From: Salvator merianae
Lineage: Eukaryota > Chordata > Lepidosauria > Squamata > Teiidae
Assembly (NCBI GenBank): GCA_003586115.2
Contig: QVOM02000119.1
Location: 44,814,742-44,878,741 of the forward strand
DNA: 64,000 nt
Direction: 5' to 3'
The notes beneath the pieces were generated by a model. That model saw only the letters and a program-made list of their open reading frames with translations. It ran no database searches and was not told where the DNA came from. Below are positions 11,648 through 24,529 of the stretch, piece after piece. Each line of letters starts with the position of its first letter. The first letter of the stretch is position 1. Both the position numbers and the translations under genes were made by a program.

Positions 11648-14559
11648 GTCAATACCAAAAGAAACTAAACACTAATTGATTTATAATAACCTATTTCAAA
11701 CTATGATATGTCTTCCTGTCATCCAGGGATCAAACCAGAATTCTGACTAAATGTTAAAAACCATATACCCTACCAAGCCTAAGAGGCAGTCCTATCTGTA
11801 CAAAGAAACTAGGTTAGAAAAAAAGACTATAATGCACACAATTACCTTTAGATAATAATAGCAATCAAATTTAACTGAGATTTTGCTAATGAAAGCTGCC
11901 TTCTTATTTGATGTACTGATAAAAGTGTTTTATGGAAATATGAACCTGGCATTTCTGTGACATATAAGGTAACACAAATGATGATACAGACATTTAAATC
12001 TGAGTGTTTTTTTAATGCATTCAGAACCAGATTGTATTAAAAACTGCACATTGATACTTTTAAAATATATCTTTTTAAATTGGCTGAACCAGCTAAACTT
12101 TTAAATTTAAGAGGGCAGGTAGAAGTAATGAAAGGAACTGAGCAACATCCTGACCAAAGCATGTACTGTGTGTTAACTGAGAAAAATCAAGATGAAAGTT
12201 TATACTTCATAAACTATATATTCATGTAATAAGCTAGGAAGACCTCAGAAGCATACAAAGTCTTTGCAATAATGCCAACAAAAAACTGTCAGTTTTCCCA
12301 TTATTTTAAGTAATCCCTGCCATACCACACAAACATAATAACATCATATAAATTCAAATCCACCCATTACTAAAGCAGGGAACATAAATTTTAAAAAGAT
12401 CATTCAACTAACAGCATTATGGGTATATTGAGATTAGAATTAGAGAAGAATTAATGTATTAGTTTACAACAATATAATTTTATTTTCATGAACGGGGTCA
12501 ACCATTTTTACAGAATCTTTGGAGCAATACTGTTGATTGTCATACTGACATCTGTATGCAGACTCTTCTGATTTGTATGGGTAGAAAATTTTGAAATATG
12601 AGGATCATAAATGCATTTCCCAAAATCTATTTTGGTATGGATCAACCCTGTGAACTTAGCTTCTAAGATCCAACTACACTGAATAAATATCAGTTTATTA
12701 TAAGTAAATGCAAAGATGTAAAAATCTGAATTTTCATAGATCTCAGAGAAATGTACAAAGTACAGTTTAGTAAGGAACAGACTGAATTATTTAAGGAAAG
12801 GTGGACAAGAATAGAATGTTCAACTTTTAAATAGTATAATTATTCAATTATTGTGAAATTTCATTTTAAGAGCATTCATACCTAACTTTTTTCAATTACA
12901 AAATCTTTGATTTTTCTACTTTTTGATTACTGAAAATACTTGCATTGGGATATCCAGTACTGACTATTCACAAGTCTTCTTCCTCTATTCTCTACAGCTC
13001 TTCATGTACCCATCCATTTGCTTTGGATGGTTGAGGAATCCTACAGATCAAGTGGTGCAAGAGACCCAGAGAGAAGATGGAAAGTTTAACTTCCACCTAA
13101 TTTTAGGAATTACCAAGGGCACTGTCATCAGAAAAAAATGCTAATACAATACAAATGCTCATGTATTGCTGCCATTTTAGTCATTTATTTGTAACTTGTT
13201 CATTTTATTAACTCATGAAAACTAATCCAAAGCACTATCTTTCAAATCTAGGCTTCACTGTTTAGAAACCATCGTATTTGGAAAACAAATAAAAAATTAA
13301 TTCAAGAATGAACCAGAGGTAATATCAATTGTTACATTTACAGTTGATGGCTATAAATGGCTATAACTTGCTTCCTGCTTTTAAAATGGTGGACTACAAG
13401 ATGTGATATTCAAATGAGTCATTTAAAGTTATATTGGTTCTTCCATCAAGAATTTTAATTTTAAATGCACAGATATGCTTCTCACTTTATAAATGTACTG
13501 ACACAATAGGCCAGGATAGCCAAAGATGTCATCTAAATCTAGTGACAGAAGCAGGATACAATCAAAGATTATTGAAATTGTGTCTGAATAAATATAAGAG
13601 GAAGCAAAATTAGAAATTAAATGCCTACTATGCTCTGGCTACAATCTAATTCTTTTAAGTTTTGGCAGTTTTTCAAAAATCTATTGAAAAAGGAAAACAA
13701 TGGCTGCCCTCAGTGTACTTCCAGAACTACCGTTAAGAGTCTGGGTAGAAAGATGTACACAGAACAGTATGAATTTTGGTGTTCCACTCTGTCAATCTGA
13801 AGAAAAGTATTACAAGTATGGAGTAAAACTATGACAAGGAGAACATATTTTTCTTATAATCAACTTTTAATACTTCTAAGCAACTGAAACCATAATTACT
13901 ATTAAAGCAGAAGATTGAAGAATTCATCTTTTCATTTTATTAAAAATTCTGTAGTCTTCCTCCCTGAAATCAGAAGCATATTTGTTTCACAAAATCAATC
14001 TTGAAAAATCAGGAAAAAAAAGTCTCTGAATGGATATCTGGATTTTATTATTGAATATTTTTTGGGGAAACCCTCCATACCAGCTTATCTCATGCTTAAA
14101 AACAGGTACAGCTGAAATCTGGAAACCACTGAAGCCCACATGAGAGTGAAATGCACCGAAGGTTCTTTATTTCAGTTGCAGTTCACCTGAGCCATGCTGA
14201 ACCCTGCTCTGATACGTTTTTCTAATTTCTCTAATTTTCGAGATCATGTTTTGTTTCAGAATCCTCTATGAGGAGTAAATCAATGGAGAAAGATACAAAA
14301 TGCAGATCTCTGGAATCTGGCCAATTTAATTTGTACTGCGAATATAACTAAAATACAAACAAGAGAAGCTTGGCTCCATAAAGGTAATGGAAAACATAAA
14401 GCAAACTACTTCAACCTAAGCAAGAGTACAGAAAAAGGTAAAGGTTCACAGGATGTTTTGTCAAACATACAAAGATTATTCTATGAGAGAAGCAATTACA
14501 AAAATCTTCAGCGTTGACAGGTGTATCAAGGGCTACAAGAACTGATTCCTAGATACTGC

Positions 14560-14755
14560 CTCCAGGTTGGAGCAATAGGCAGGATGCCTCTAAAGGCCAT
14601 TTTGCAAGGAACTGAGAGCAAGTGAAGGTTTTGTCTTTGTCTTCTGCTTGAGAATGCCCAGAAGCAATTGGTGGGCCGCCGTGTGAGACAGGGTGCTGGA
14701 CTAGATGGATTGTGGCCTGATGCAGCAGGGCTCCTCTTATTTTCTTATGTCTCTT
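14560..14755 (+). mobile_element. CR1-like LINE 3' end
   Basis: GGTGGGCCGCCGTGTGAGAC, then GGGTGCTGGACTAGATGGAT, then CCTGATGCAGCAGGGCTCCT and TTTTCTTATG. It is the same 3' end family as 39990-40150, about 160 bp of recognisable sequence. Confidence 0.65.
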
Positions 14756-15606
14756 CAATAAAAGAGTAATAAAAAAAACAAGGCACACAGCTGGCTCCAG
14801 TACTTGTTCTTTTAAATTCCTCAGAAGCAATCCATACATTAGTGATGTGGAATGAGAGCAATCTGCTGTGGTCTAGTTCCTTAGTACACTAAAAATATAT
14901 GAATAAGGTAACTTAGCTGCTTCCCCTGACTATGAATCACAGGCATGCTGAGGGGCTAGATACTCAAAACGGCAGTGCAACCATATGCATGATACAAGCC
15001 ATAAAGACTTCTAAATTAGACGAAAAAGAACAGCTTGAAAATGATATACAATATGCACCTTAGATCCAGTACATTAAAGGCCCCACGATGTTGTTTATGA
15101 CTTCATCCAGTGTGACTCACAAATCCCAAAAGGAAGGGAAAAAGTTAAGTATCTCCATCCAACGTCAAACACTGAAACTTCAGAACATTTTTATGAAGTG
15201 CAGAATGTATTCAGGCTTGACAATCTAGTGTATGTGTAAACAAACCAGCTAAAGAATTCCTATGTAAAAAATGAGAATTCATAGTAGACAATACTTGATC
15301 TGAAGAAAATCAAAGCTGAAGCTGGGCATGTGGTTTACTAGAACACTGACCCAGAAGGTAGCTCTTTAAAATGTTTTGCCTTGTTAAAACCCTTACTTTT
15401 AATATTCACCTGTCGGTCTTCTCCTGAACAAGCTGCCTATTGTAGAATAATGTGCAGCTTACCCCACCAATTGGTTTAAGCATCACCAAGTGATTCAGGT
15501 CAACCATTTTTAATCTAATTCCAGCTCTCCTTACAGAGGCCAGAGAATCATCCCTCCACATCAGTGAGAGAGAAAGAAAGCTAAGTATAAAATGCAGCAC
15601 AATTAC

Positions 15607-15762
15607 CCGAAATCTGAATCTGGACCATCTGGAGTCATGTGTTCGGGGTCTGTGCCATTTTCTAAAATAGGAGGCGTTTTCCTGTGTTCCATTGTTAAGC
15701 CGTTGACTGATTTACTTGAACTCTGTAATGATGGCCAGGCATCTTTGTTATTACTGTTCGGT
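15607..15762 (-). CDS. CNOT4: CNOT4 coding exon 7: probable alternative cassette exon
   Basis: This 156-nt exon enters and leaves in phase 2, so it inserts exactly 52 codons or is skipped without disturbing the frame. It encodes PNSNNKDAWPSLQSSSKSVN, then GLTMEHRKTPPILENGTDPE and HMTPDGPDSDF. I recall a matching optional segment in some vertebrate CNOT4 isoforms. The acceptor ends CTTTCCAG and the donor is GTAATT, which is weaker than the gene's other donors and fits regulated use. The protein segment is hydrophilic, with Ser, Pro and acidic residues, and has no recognisable fold. Confidence 0.88.
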
Positions 15763-18538
15763 CTGGAAAGAGGTGAAAGTAAAAGAGAGTTCAAGTTATG
15801 GAGAAAGTCTTAATACTGAAAAACTGGGGAAATTATTCCTCAGCCCTTAAATGGTGTAGAGGAATATGAAGGTCTTCAGCACAATTTTCAGTGTCTGCAG
15901 TTAAGACTTTGGGAGCAAACTGTTTCTTTCACCAGGTAGGCTTTTTACACTTACATTTGTAATGTTTAAGATGTATCTGATCAAGAGCTGGTCCTCAGAG
16001 ATGCAACTTCATCACAATAATGTTTAGTTTTAGGAATACTATGATACCAATCTTCCATTTGATTTATTATATCCATGCAGTGTGCTTGAAAATTTTCTCA
16101 TCTAGTCTGCATGATACACTTTTGAAGTTTCACCAGTTCTAGCAAACTAAGTAGACCTATATTGCCAGATTCTTCTCAATCATTCATCTTCTCAATCATA
16201 ATCTAAAATTATTTTAGATGCATTAGAGACTTGTGCTACAAATCCTTACATCATTTTGAAAGCAAGTATCTTGCCTTACCATTCATTCCTTGAAATGCAA
16301 TGATTTTACGAGTTCTCAAAATGGATCTGGAAGAAACAGATATACACAATACTGCTTCTTAAAAACAAGCAGGGCACTGAGCCAACTAAAAAAAATTCAT
16401 TATATTTTCAGTTTTTGTACTCAATGAAATTTGTTTATCTGTGGTTCTGGACTATTCCCTACACTGCAAGAAGAGAAATGCAGTACTGTTATCAGCTTCA
16501 TTTAGCAAGCTGCTCTTGCATAATTTTTATCTGAATTTCTGCTCTCAAAGATCACAACAGTGAGAACACACTATTAACTAAGCCTGTCACTTCCAGGTTT
16601 TAATGTTGACAAGATGAGTGATAAATGAATTCACAACTAGTTAAATATATACTGATAAAATATACTGATAAGAATGATATGACACCAAATAGTAGTAGGA
16701 ATCACATTCTTTGTCTATGATCAAAGAAAGGTAGTTTGTACTGAGAGTTTTACAACAAAAAAAGAAAGTATTGCTGGAGTATTCTTTGACAGCTGCTATA
16801 TTTTGAGGGCAGAACAAGCTTTCCTGCTCAGTAAGCATTTGTTTCAGGGATAATTCTTTATCCCTAAGAAATTGGGTCATGAAAAAGTTATGAGTAGTTT
16901 TTATTCACTGATAAAAATATGACAAAGCAAGTATCAAAACAGAGGTGACAGAATAGCAAGAAACTTCACTTCCTCAACATTCAAGCTGTTCTGAGATCTT
17001 ACAGAGCATGTCAACAGAGATCTGGAAGATTACTGAGACAGCACAGACAATGTAATCAGTAGGAGTCAAGCCAATTCCAACTTTGCTTCATGGGCTAGAT
17101 AAAGTTGTTAAATATGTCCTCCACTCTTAAAGCACAGCCTGGGCCTTTTTGTAAGAAAAGCCATAACGTCATAGATAACTTTCTACTGCCAAAACTAGCC
17201 AGAGCCAAACTGGTCAACACTGAAAGAATACCCTGCTTCTTGCCATTTCCCTCTTGTTTTGTATCCCTTGAGTAGCTTGCTCAACCAATTCTATGTGAGA
17301 CAGATTATCATTCGAGTTTTGCATGGTGTTTGGTTTGATTCTGTAGTTTCTCTTGAAACACAGAATAATCCAGAAGTTAAAAGAGTAAAGATGCTGTCAC
17401 TGCTAAATGAGACTGTCACAAATAAAATCAAACCGATGCCCTGCTGAGACTTAAAGTATAGCAAGGTTACAATGAGAAGGAAAAAAACTATTCCATACTA
17501 AATAAGAATTCCACAAAAAAAACCTAATCAAACCAAAACACATCCCCCAAAACAAAACAAAAAACACCACTTTTTACTTGCATGAGCTTTCCTAAATGCA
17601 TGGTCCTTCATTTCTTTATGAAATAATGTTGAGTTGTTGAGTTTTTGCAAAGGACAAAGAGTTAAGGATCCTGAGCAAAAGAGTTCTTAACAGCTTATTT
17701 AAGAAGTCTTCATAGCCAAAAAACCTCTTTAAAAAGCTGTTTTTGACCGCCATTCATTAACAGTGGCCACCAAGCATTCATGTTCAATGCAAAAATATGT
17801 TGTAACTATTCAGGTAAGTTATTGTTTTGATTACATAAAGATGAAGAGTCAACAATAATTTATCCCAAGGAGTATCTTGCAAGTACAAAATTAGTCCACT
17901 TTTTAAATATTAATGATACTTCTGTCAACAACTGAAGTTTTTTCCAGAAAACATCTACCACTATAAATTTTTAACTGGGAATATCTAACTGCTATTTTAA
18001 AAACTCTTCACATCAGATTTCAGCCTGCATCTCCCTGTAAAACTCTGTACTCTACCAGCCAACATGTTTAAACCTCACTACTTTGTTTAGAGTTGGAATC
18101 TTTTTACATTATTAATTTTCTACTTCAGATGGGTCTTGTCACATTCTCATCTTCTAAAGAAATGTTGAGCCTAGTCATTCACAGCAATGTGACGTGTTAA
18201 AAAAACTAGCTATAATATTTTGTATTTCCAATTTAAAGGCCTGCTTGCCTGATTTTACAGTAATACATGTTACTAATTAGAAGATCTAATGAAACAAAGA
18301 CAAAACCTTATTCAGGTAGGTATGAGTGTTGAGATTTTTTTTTCCTTTAGGTATGTCTCTGTGGTAGAAGAAGACACGTGGACATGTGGACCTTTGGAAA
18401 TGCAGCATGCATCTGCATAATGAAGCAGGAGAAGGTGCTGCTGGCTTAAGCAGTAAAGTAATAAATCAAAGTGCTGAAGGAATGGAAAAGACAGTTTTCA
18501 TGGAAATTAAATGCCACTGTCAGAGAACCTGTACTTAC
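15763..18538 (-). other. CNOT4 intron 7, 2.8 kb
   Basis: GT-AG intron between the tandem-donor exon and the cassette exon. It is AT-rich and I see no recognisable repeat or gene in it. This is the intron in which splice-regulatory elements for the cassette exon would be expected, but none is identified. Confidence 0.7.
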
Positions 18539-18672
18539 ACATCATACCTCTGTAGTGAAGTAACTTTGTTCTTGTTCTTGTCAACTGCATTTGTAGACAA
18601 CTGGAGGAAGTTAGGGTTTAATTTGTACAATTCTTGGAGTAACTTCTGTTCATATTCTTGATGCTTACCAGC
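18539..18672 (-). CDS. CNOT4: CNOT4 coding exon 6: linker, with tandem donor sites
   Basis: The exon encodes AGKHQEYEQKLLQELYKLNP followed by NFLQLSTNAVDKNKNKVTSLQ, then RYD and two bases. The acceptor ends CTACCCCAG. Two donors lie 9 nt apart. GTAAGT after 18539 is the stronger one, and GTATGA after 18548 is weaker. Both leave phase 2, so the choice adds or removes three codons without a frameshift. With the first, the join to the exon at 10182 reads LQRYDVPIDKP, close to the human LQRYDTPIDKP as I recall it, so I take 18539 as the main end. The segment lies just after the zinc finger and has a predicted helix (EYEQKLLQELYKLN). Confidence 0.92.
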
Positions 18673-19525
18673 CTGGGGTAGAAAAAAAATTAATCAAATG
18701 CAATCTAGAAATTTAGAGTGAACACTTCTTTCCATAGCAAATTCGTTTCTCAAGTTCAAATAGTACAGTCTTAAAACTGCAGAGCCCATTTTTGTAATTA
18801 TAACAAATTATCTTAAGCTATATTTCCTCAAATTAAAAAATCAAATTATTATTGTATAAGAATGCCATTTTTTATAACTTGTTATAGAAGCAACACTTAG
18901 ACAGCTATGGACTCCTCATCCCAGTGTTAATTTTTTTCAATCAATTTGTTTAAGATGTTAAATATATATTTAGGTTCGCACAAAGTAAAACCAATTTTGA
19001 TTTTGATTTGTAACGAAGACATGCTACTCATTTGTCCCCACCAATGTAGTCAACAATCCATCCAAATGCAAGTATATGCAATACACAAATGGCAACCTGA
19101 ATTTAATATCACATATACGTGTTCAATCAACATTTTTGTTCTTTTTATTTACCAAATCTATGAGAATTTGAGGTAACATAAAGAACTTTATTAGTGACAT
19201 TGATAATAAAAACGTATTTCACTACTGCCATAGTGTTTTTATACAGCTATGGCAGATCTTTTCTTTATCCCTCAGAAATGTTATGCGTAAGGATGCTTGG
19301 GAGACACAAGAGCACTCAGATGCTCAATGAAAGGTATTCTGAGTGTAAATTGCACACCTTTGCTCTAATCTTGGTACTGCATTTGAAACATTTCCACCTG
19401 GAGTCACCAAGAACATCATCGAATTCAGCTGGGTAGAATCAATTCAATTTAAGACTGATGAGCACTTTATAGTGTGAGGAGGGGATACTTTTAAAAAACT
19501 GACTGCATATATACTTCTCTTAGGC

Positions 19526-19877
19526 CAGCGGCGTAGCTATATGTTCCGCCACCCGGGGCGGACCGAACGGCGACAGCTGAGCAGGACGCCCCGCCCTGCA
19601 GGACGCCCCGCCCTGCAGGATGCCTACTCCCGCTGCCGCCGTGATGATGGCCGCGCGCGCGCACGCCAGCCGGCACGGTGAGCAAGCGAGCGGCGGGCGG
19701 GGCGAGCGAGCGAGCGGCGGGCGGGGCGGGGCGAGCGGCGGACGTGCCGGTAAGCCGCCTAAAGGCCAACCGGACACAGGGCGGGCGGGAGGGCCCAGCT
19801 CAAAGGCGGGCGCCGCCCCCAACAAGGCGCCGCCCGGTGCGCACCGCCCCCCGCGCACCCCCCTTGCTACGCCAGTG
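19526..19877. mobile_element. hAT-type CpG-rich MITE (CAGCGGCGTAGC family)
   Basis: A 352-bp element with termini CAGCGGCGTAGCTA and TTGCTACGCCAGTG (inverted, two mismatches over the first 12 bases). It is flanked by a perfect 8-bp duplication TCTTAGGC (19518-19525 and 19878-19885). It is extremely CpG-rich inside an AT-rich intron, and has a 17-bp tandem duplication (19581-19614) and GAGCGAGCGGCGGGCG-type repeats. The open frames across it are compositional artefacts. It is non-autonomous. Confidence 0.88.
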
Positions 19878-19979
19878 TCTTAGGCCCAGTTGTAAATAAC
19901 TTGTTTTAGAGCAAATTGCTTGAAAGGATGGCAACCATTAAGTTCTAGCTGCTTCAGCAGAAGCCTTGGTTACAACATG

Positions 19980-20220
19980 GGAGAGGGAGGAGAGGAACTC
20001 AAACTACTAATTCTGTTTAATCTTTTAGTAGTTTTTGATCCCATCAACCATGACATCCTCCGGGACAAGAACTGTAGGATGGAAATACTGGGACACAGGC
20101 AGTTCCAGATAGTAGCACTGGAGGATGTCCACTCAAGTCAATCACAGTTGTGCTGTGGTGTCCAGCAGAGAGTCATCTTATCTTTCATGCTTTTTAATAT
20201 GTATATGAAAATGTTTTGAA
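19980..20220 (+). mobile_element. L2-like LINE reverse-transcriptase fragment
   Basis: The open frame 19920-20219 includes LLVVFDPINHDILRDK and CGVQQRVILSFMLFNMYMK. These correspond to the 'FDTVNHDIL' and 'CGVPQGSVLSPMLFN' blocks of L2-like reverse transcriptases. The intervening sequence is shortened and the catalytic region is incomplete. Confidence 0.7.
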
Positions 20221-23200
20221 CAAAGGTATAATCAATATTAAAAAATGAGGTAGCAGGCAGCTACTCAGTTTTCCTTCCCTTTGATAACTGAAGGAGGTGA
20301 GACAATGCAGAAGCCAGACTACAGTTGCCAGACTACTGAAATATAGTACAGTAAGCTGAAGTTGCATTTGAACAAGATGGAAATTTCTGAAGTCTTTGGG
20401 TTTTTTTAGTCTGTGCCTGCAATCAATCAATCAGTCAGTCAGTCTCCAAGCTGAAACTTCTGTAGACTGGCAACCTTATGTCTTGAATTAGATAGACAGC
20501 CCATTCTAAATAGGCTTGTAGTCTAGGAGAACTCCTGAATCCAGCTGTTTCATTGGACATCAGATGACTCCAGTTGTAAGGAATATCTTTTACCAGCTAT
20601 GGATATTCCTGAACAGAGAAAGATTTCCCAGAATAAATTATGGTCTGACAAATTCCCAGTTGGATTAACGTAATGCATTTTGAGAGCCTTTAAATTGTCC
20701 AGAAATTGAAATTAATGCAACATTCGGTTGCCAGAATACTGAGCTGAAATCACGTAACACCAATTCTGAAGGAATATCTCTACCAATTCATGTTCCTGTC
20801 AGGTGGAGAGCCAACTTTACACAAAATGGTTCAGCATCTGTTCCCTCTGTTTTGGGGAAGTGGGGTCAAAAGGGAGGCCTGTACCTCTTCCCCAAGCAAC
20901 TGAGAGAATACCTAATTCCTGAAAGTATACTCCATGACTCCTTAGGGAGACTATCTTCATGCTCCTTGACAGTTCAACAATATCCCTATATACCTAAAAT
21001 TCTTAACTCTCTGTGTTCACAGTCCTCTACTGGGCGTGCCTGGAAGCTTCAAAAAGCAACCAAATGGAAGTTTACAGACTGGAGACAAACAAGGTAGAGG
21101 TTTGCAAACTGAAAAACAATGAAGTGGGAATTGGCTGGAGGAAGTGGGGGGTTCCAGGTTAGAAAACATCGCTTTGGAGCCTCAAGGAAATCTGGAGGAA
21201 GAAGCAGCAGCTTGCAGGTTGAAAAGCAAGGGGAAGAAAACAGAGTCAAGTAGAGAGGTTAGAAACCAGTGAGACTTAGAAGGGACTTGAAGGTGCACAT
21301 GGTCTGGTTTCACAACTGGAGTTCGCACTTAATATATATTATATAATCCACTCTAGAACTAGTACCAAAAGCAGTCTAGAAGCCTAGTGAGGAAACAGTG
21401 GCAACTAATGCTTTTATCTGTCTCTCTGAGGGATAAGGTGAGCACCTTCTACCTTAATACATACTATCCAGCTCCAAAGGTTGCATGCAAACATCCACAC
21501 CTCAAAGGGCAAGACAGATCAGCATTAAAGATAACGGTGCATAGGAATAATATGATTGTACATACGACTACTTGAACAAAAATTACAAGAAAACAGTTTT
21601 GTCCCTCTTTTCCTGGACATTATGGAGTCTCTCAATAAGCAGACTGCTAACGTATCATTAAGTTGTTGTTAGAAAAATTGCTGGAAAAGTGCACTTCTTC
21701 CAAAATGTCAACATCACAGGCTTTCACACTAAAAGGCGTACTACTTGTTGATAGTGAAACATAAGTGACAGCTGAATAAAATCCCTACACTGATAATCCC
21801 TTGAAATATGCTGAGGATACGGCTTGTTGACATTGAGAGATGCACACTACTAATGGCAAAGGGTATTAAAATCAACCAATGAGATGTGTTTGCCTTTGTT
21901 GGAAGGCTTACAACAGCCCTGCAAGGCCTAGTCATATGAAGGAAGGGCTCTACATCATCTATGATGTGTGAAGTACATTCTCAAGCATGGTTTTAATTTG
22001 AAAAGAGAAGTATGTATCATGGGGTAAGGGAAATGAGAGAAACACTCTTTGGCAAGATGGTAATCTCTGGGGAAAATCACTCCTTTACTCTTATGCAGTC
22101 TGAAAAAAGCAGATGAAGGCGCACAGTTATTCACTCATACGTGTTGAAATGACCCTAGCAGGAAAAACAGACACACACCACTGGCAATCAAAAGTTCTCT
22201 CTGATTCAAAAGTCTTAAACATCAACTGTGTAAAAACTAAAGAATGATTCCAATCCACAATAAATAAAACCTTTTTGGTTGGGAGGGTATTGATTGGCAA
22301 GACTCCTCCAAAAAACTTCAAAGAGTGGAAGAAAACAGGGTGATATTCAGAAGTTTGTGGAGGCAGTTTAAAATTAAGATCAAGCAGATGGAAAGGACTT
22401 ACTAGTAAACGGAATATGTATTCTAACAGCTCAGAACTATACTGCAATACCAACTAAAAAGTTTTCAACAGTGATGGATCTTCCACGCCATAAGGCTGAG
22501 GGGGCTTGGCATCATTGAAAATATCTTCCATATTATATTGGAGCACCAGTCTGTCTACTAACCTGTTTATCCCCACATCTGTCTGTAAGAGTGCTGTTTT
22601 TCTACAACCAGTAGAGAATGGAGTAGCAAAGTGTTTTTCTCATCAACCTACTATATGTTCAAGAGGAAGGCCTGGAATGTTCCTTGAGACACTCTGCACA
22701 TGTGTAAGGGCTTAATTAGGAGACCAATAACTAAAACTTTAAGTTCTTGTTTTTTAGATGCATTTGGAAAAAATACTGGGAGTCTGAAGTGACTCTCTGA
22801 GTTCCGATTTCATATTTCAATACAGAGATTTTTCATTAGCTACCTTTCAATTAGAAGCACAGCTTCTTTAAATAAGTGTCCCTAATGATTTGATATTCAC
22901 TGGTATTTGATATTCATTGGCATTAGCTCCCTGTTTTGCCTCAGATGATAAACGAAAGTGCTGGGAGAAATATTTAGCACTCTTCAAACAGGCAAAACCC
23001 AAGGGACCCACTTATCCAAGGACTTAGAAATGGTTGATGCATCTGAGATCTTTTCCCTTCACCATTCTTGTGCCATCTCACAATCTAGCTCTGAAAGCCT
23101 TCTCAGGATGAAGGGTTTATGCTTGTGCAGATGTGCTGGCTGTGTCTGCCTCCTCCTGGAATAAAAAAACAAAACACTCCCTGGCGTGAATGCATTGTGC

Positions 23201-23559
23201 TACCCTTGCGTACTTTGGGAAGACTGTCGAGCACAGCACACGGCATACTGTCATGTAATCTATATGAAGTGTTGAGAAAGCATTTTTCAAAAACAATTCT
23301 ATTGAACTGCAGATAATTTGTTCACTGAATGGCGGAGGAATGGGGGTGGCCTATCTGCAGTAATAAAGTTCACTGAAAATGAAAAGTCAAAAATTAAAAT
23401 GCCTCATCCTGTGTACAGGGAAAAGTACACAGTACACTGAGCTGCCTGTGAGAAAACAAAACATTTGTACATTAAGCAATTTCAAGCGAGGAACAGGTCT
23501 ACAAAGTCAGGATTGAAACGTGAGATAGATGGGCAAGAGGGTCAGGGAATAATATCTTC

Positions 23560-24415
23560 GTAATTTAAATAAGGCCAAGCTTCCAGGGCTTCTGGAAGGA
23601 ACTGAAGGAACTTGATGATGGAATGCCTAAACCTCTCAGATCTTTGAGAAATCTTGGAGAACAGATAAAATTCTAGGTGTCTGAAAGAGGGGAACTTCAT
23701 CCCTATCTTCAAAGCAAGGGAAAAAGAGACTGAGAACTACAGTCCAATGGTCTCCTATCAGTACCTGAGAAGATCTTAGAGCAGATTATAAAATAACTAA
23801 TGTGAAGGTATCTTGAAAGCAATCCAATGCCTGTTTAGGAGCCAGTATGAATTTAATAAGAACAAGTTCTGTTAGTCTAGAAATCAGCTATCTTCATGTG
23901 ACACATAGTAAAGCATTTGAAAAAAGTGTTTATGGAATTTTACTGAGCAAGTTGATTGAGTAAGGCCTGGGGCAGCCCTATTATTAGGTGAATTTGCAGC
24001 TGGGCTGGACAATTGTACTGTACTCTTAAGAAAGGATCTAGGAATGTTTAGCCTGCAGAAGAGAAGACTGAGAGGAGACATAATAGCTGTTTTCAAGTAT
24101 CTGAAGGGCTGTCACAGTACAGCGGGACTGGCCCTATTCTCACTTACACAAGAAGGAAGGACTGGAAACAACAGGATGAAACTTCAAGGGAGCAGATACA
24201 GACTAAATATTAGAAAAAGCTTTCTGACAGTAAGGGTGATCAGTCAATGGAATAGGTTGCCACAGGAGGTTGTGAGCTCTCCTTCACTGGAGGTCTTCAA
24301 GGAGAGGCTGGACAGACATCTATCTGGGATGGTTTAGTGAATCCTGCATTGAGCAGGGGGGTGGAACTCCATGAAACCTGGAGGTCCCTTCCAACTCTAT
24401 GATTCTATGATTCTA
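23560..24415 (+). mobile_element. CR1 LINE 3' part
   Basis: The open frame 24044-24337 contains FSLQKRRLRGDIIAVFKYLK, YRLNIRKSFLTVRVISQWNR and LPQEVVSSPSLEVFKERLD, the conserved C terminus of CR1 ORF2. The 3' end carries the diagnostic ATTCTATGATTCTA repeat (about 24400-24415). The upstream part (23560-23990) is a shuffled or decayed RT region around 'PIFKAREKETENYSP'. Confidence 0.85.
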
Positions 24416-24529
24416 ATGCTCATCTAGGATTCATCATCAAACAGAATAGTTGCTTTGAATGGATGCTGCAGAATCCTCATTTTCTTAACCTATTTTGAAC
24501 TACAGCTTTAAAATTTAAGAGAGGTCCTC

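Larger units (their letters stand above)
10183..15606 (-). other. CNOT4 intron 8, 5.4 kb
   Basis: GT-AG intron downstream of the cassette exon. It holds the 202-bp palindromic MITE (11446-11647) and a CR1 3' end (about 14560-14755). 11660-14550 and 14800-15600 are AT-rich, with nothing I can name. Confidence 0.75.

Noticed and set aside
15592..15813. 73-codon plus-strand open frame over the cassette exon
   Set aside because: Antisense shadow of the CNOT4 exon at 15607-15762.
19520..19899. GC-rich open frames of about 70-110 codons on both strands, and a CpG-island-like patch
   Set aside because: They lie inside a hAT MITE with an 8-bp target duplication; the frames are due to high GC and low stop density.
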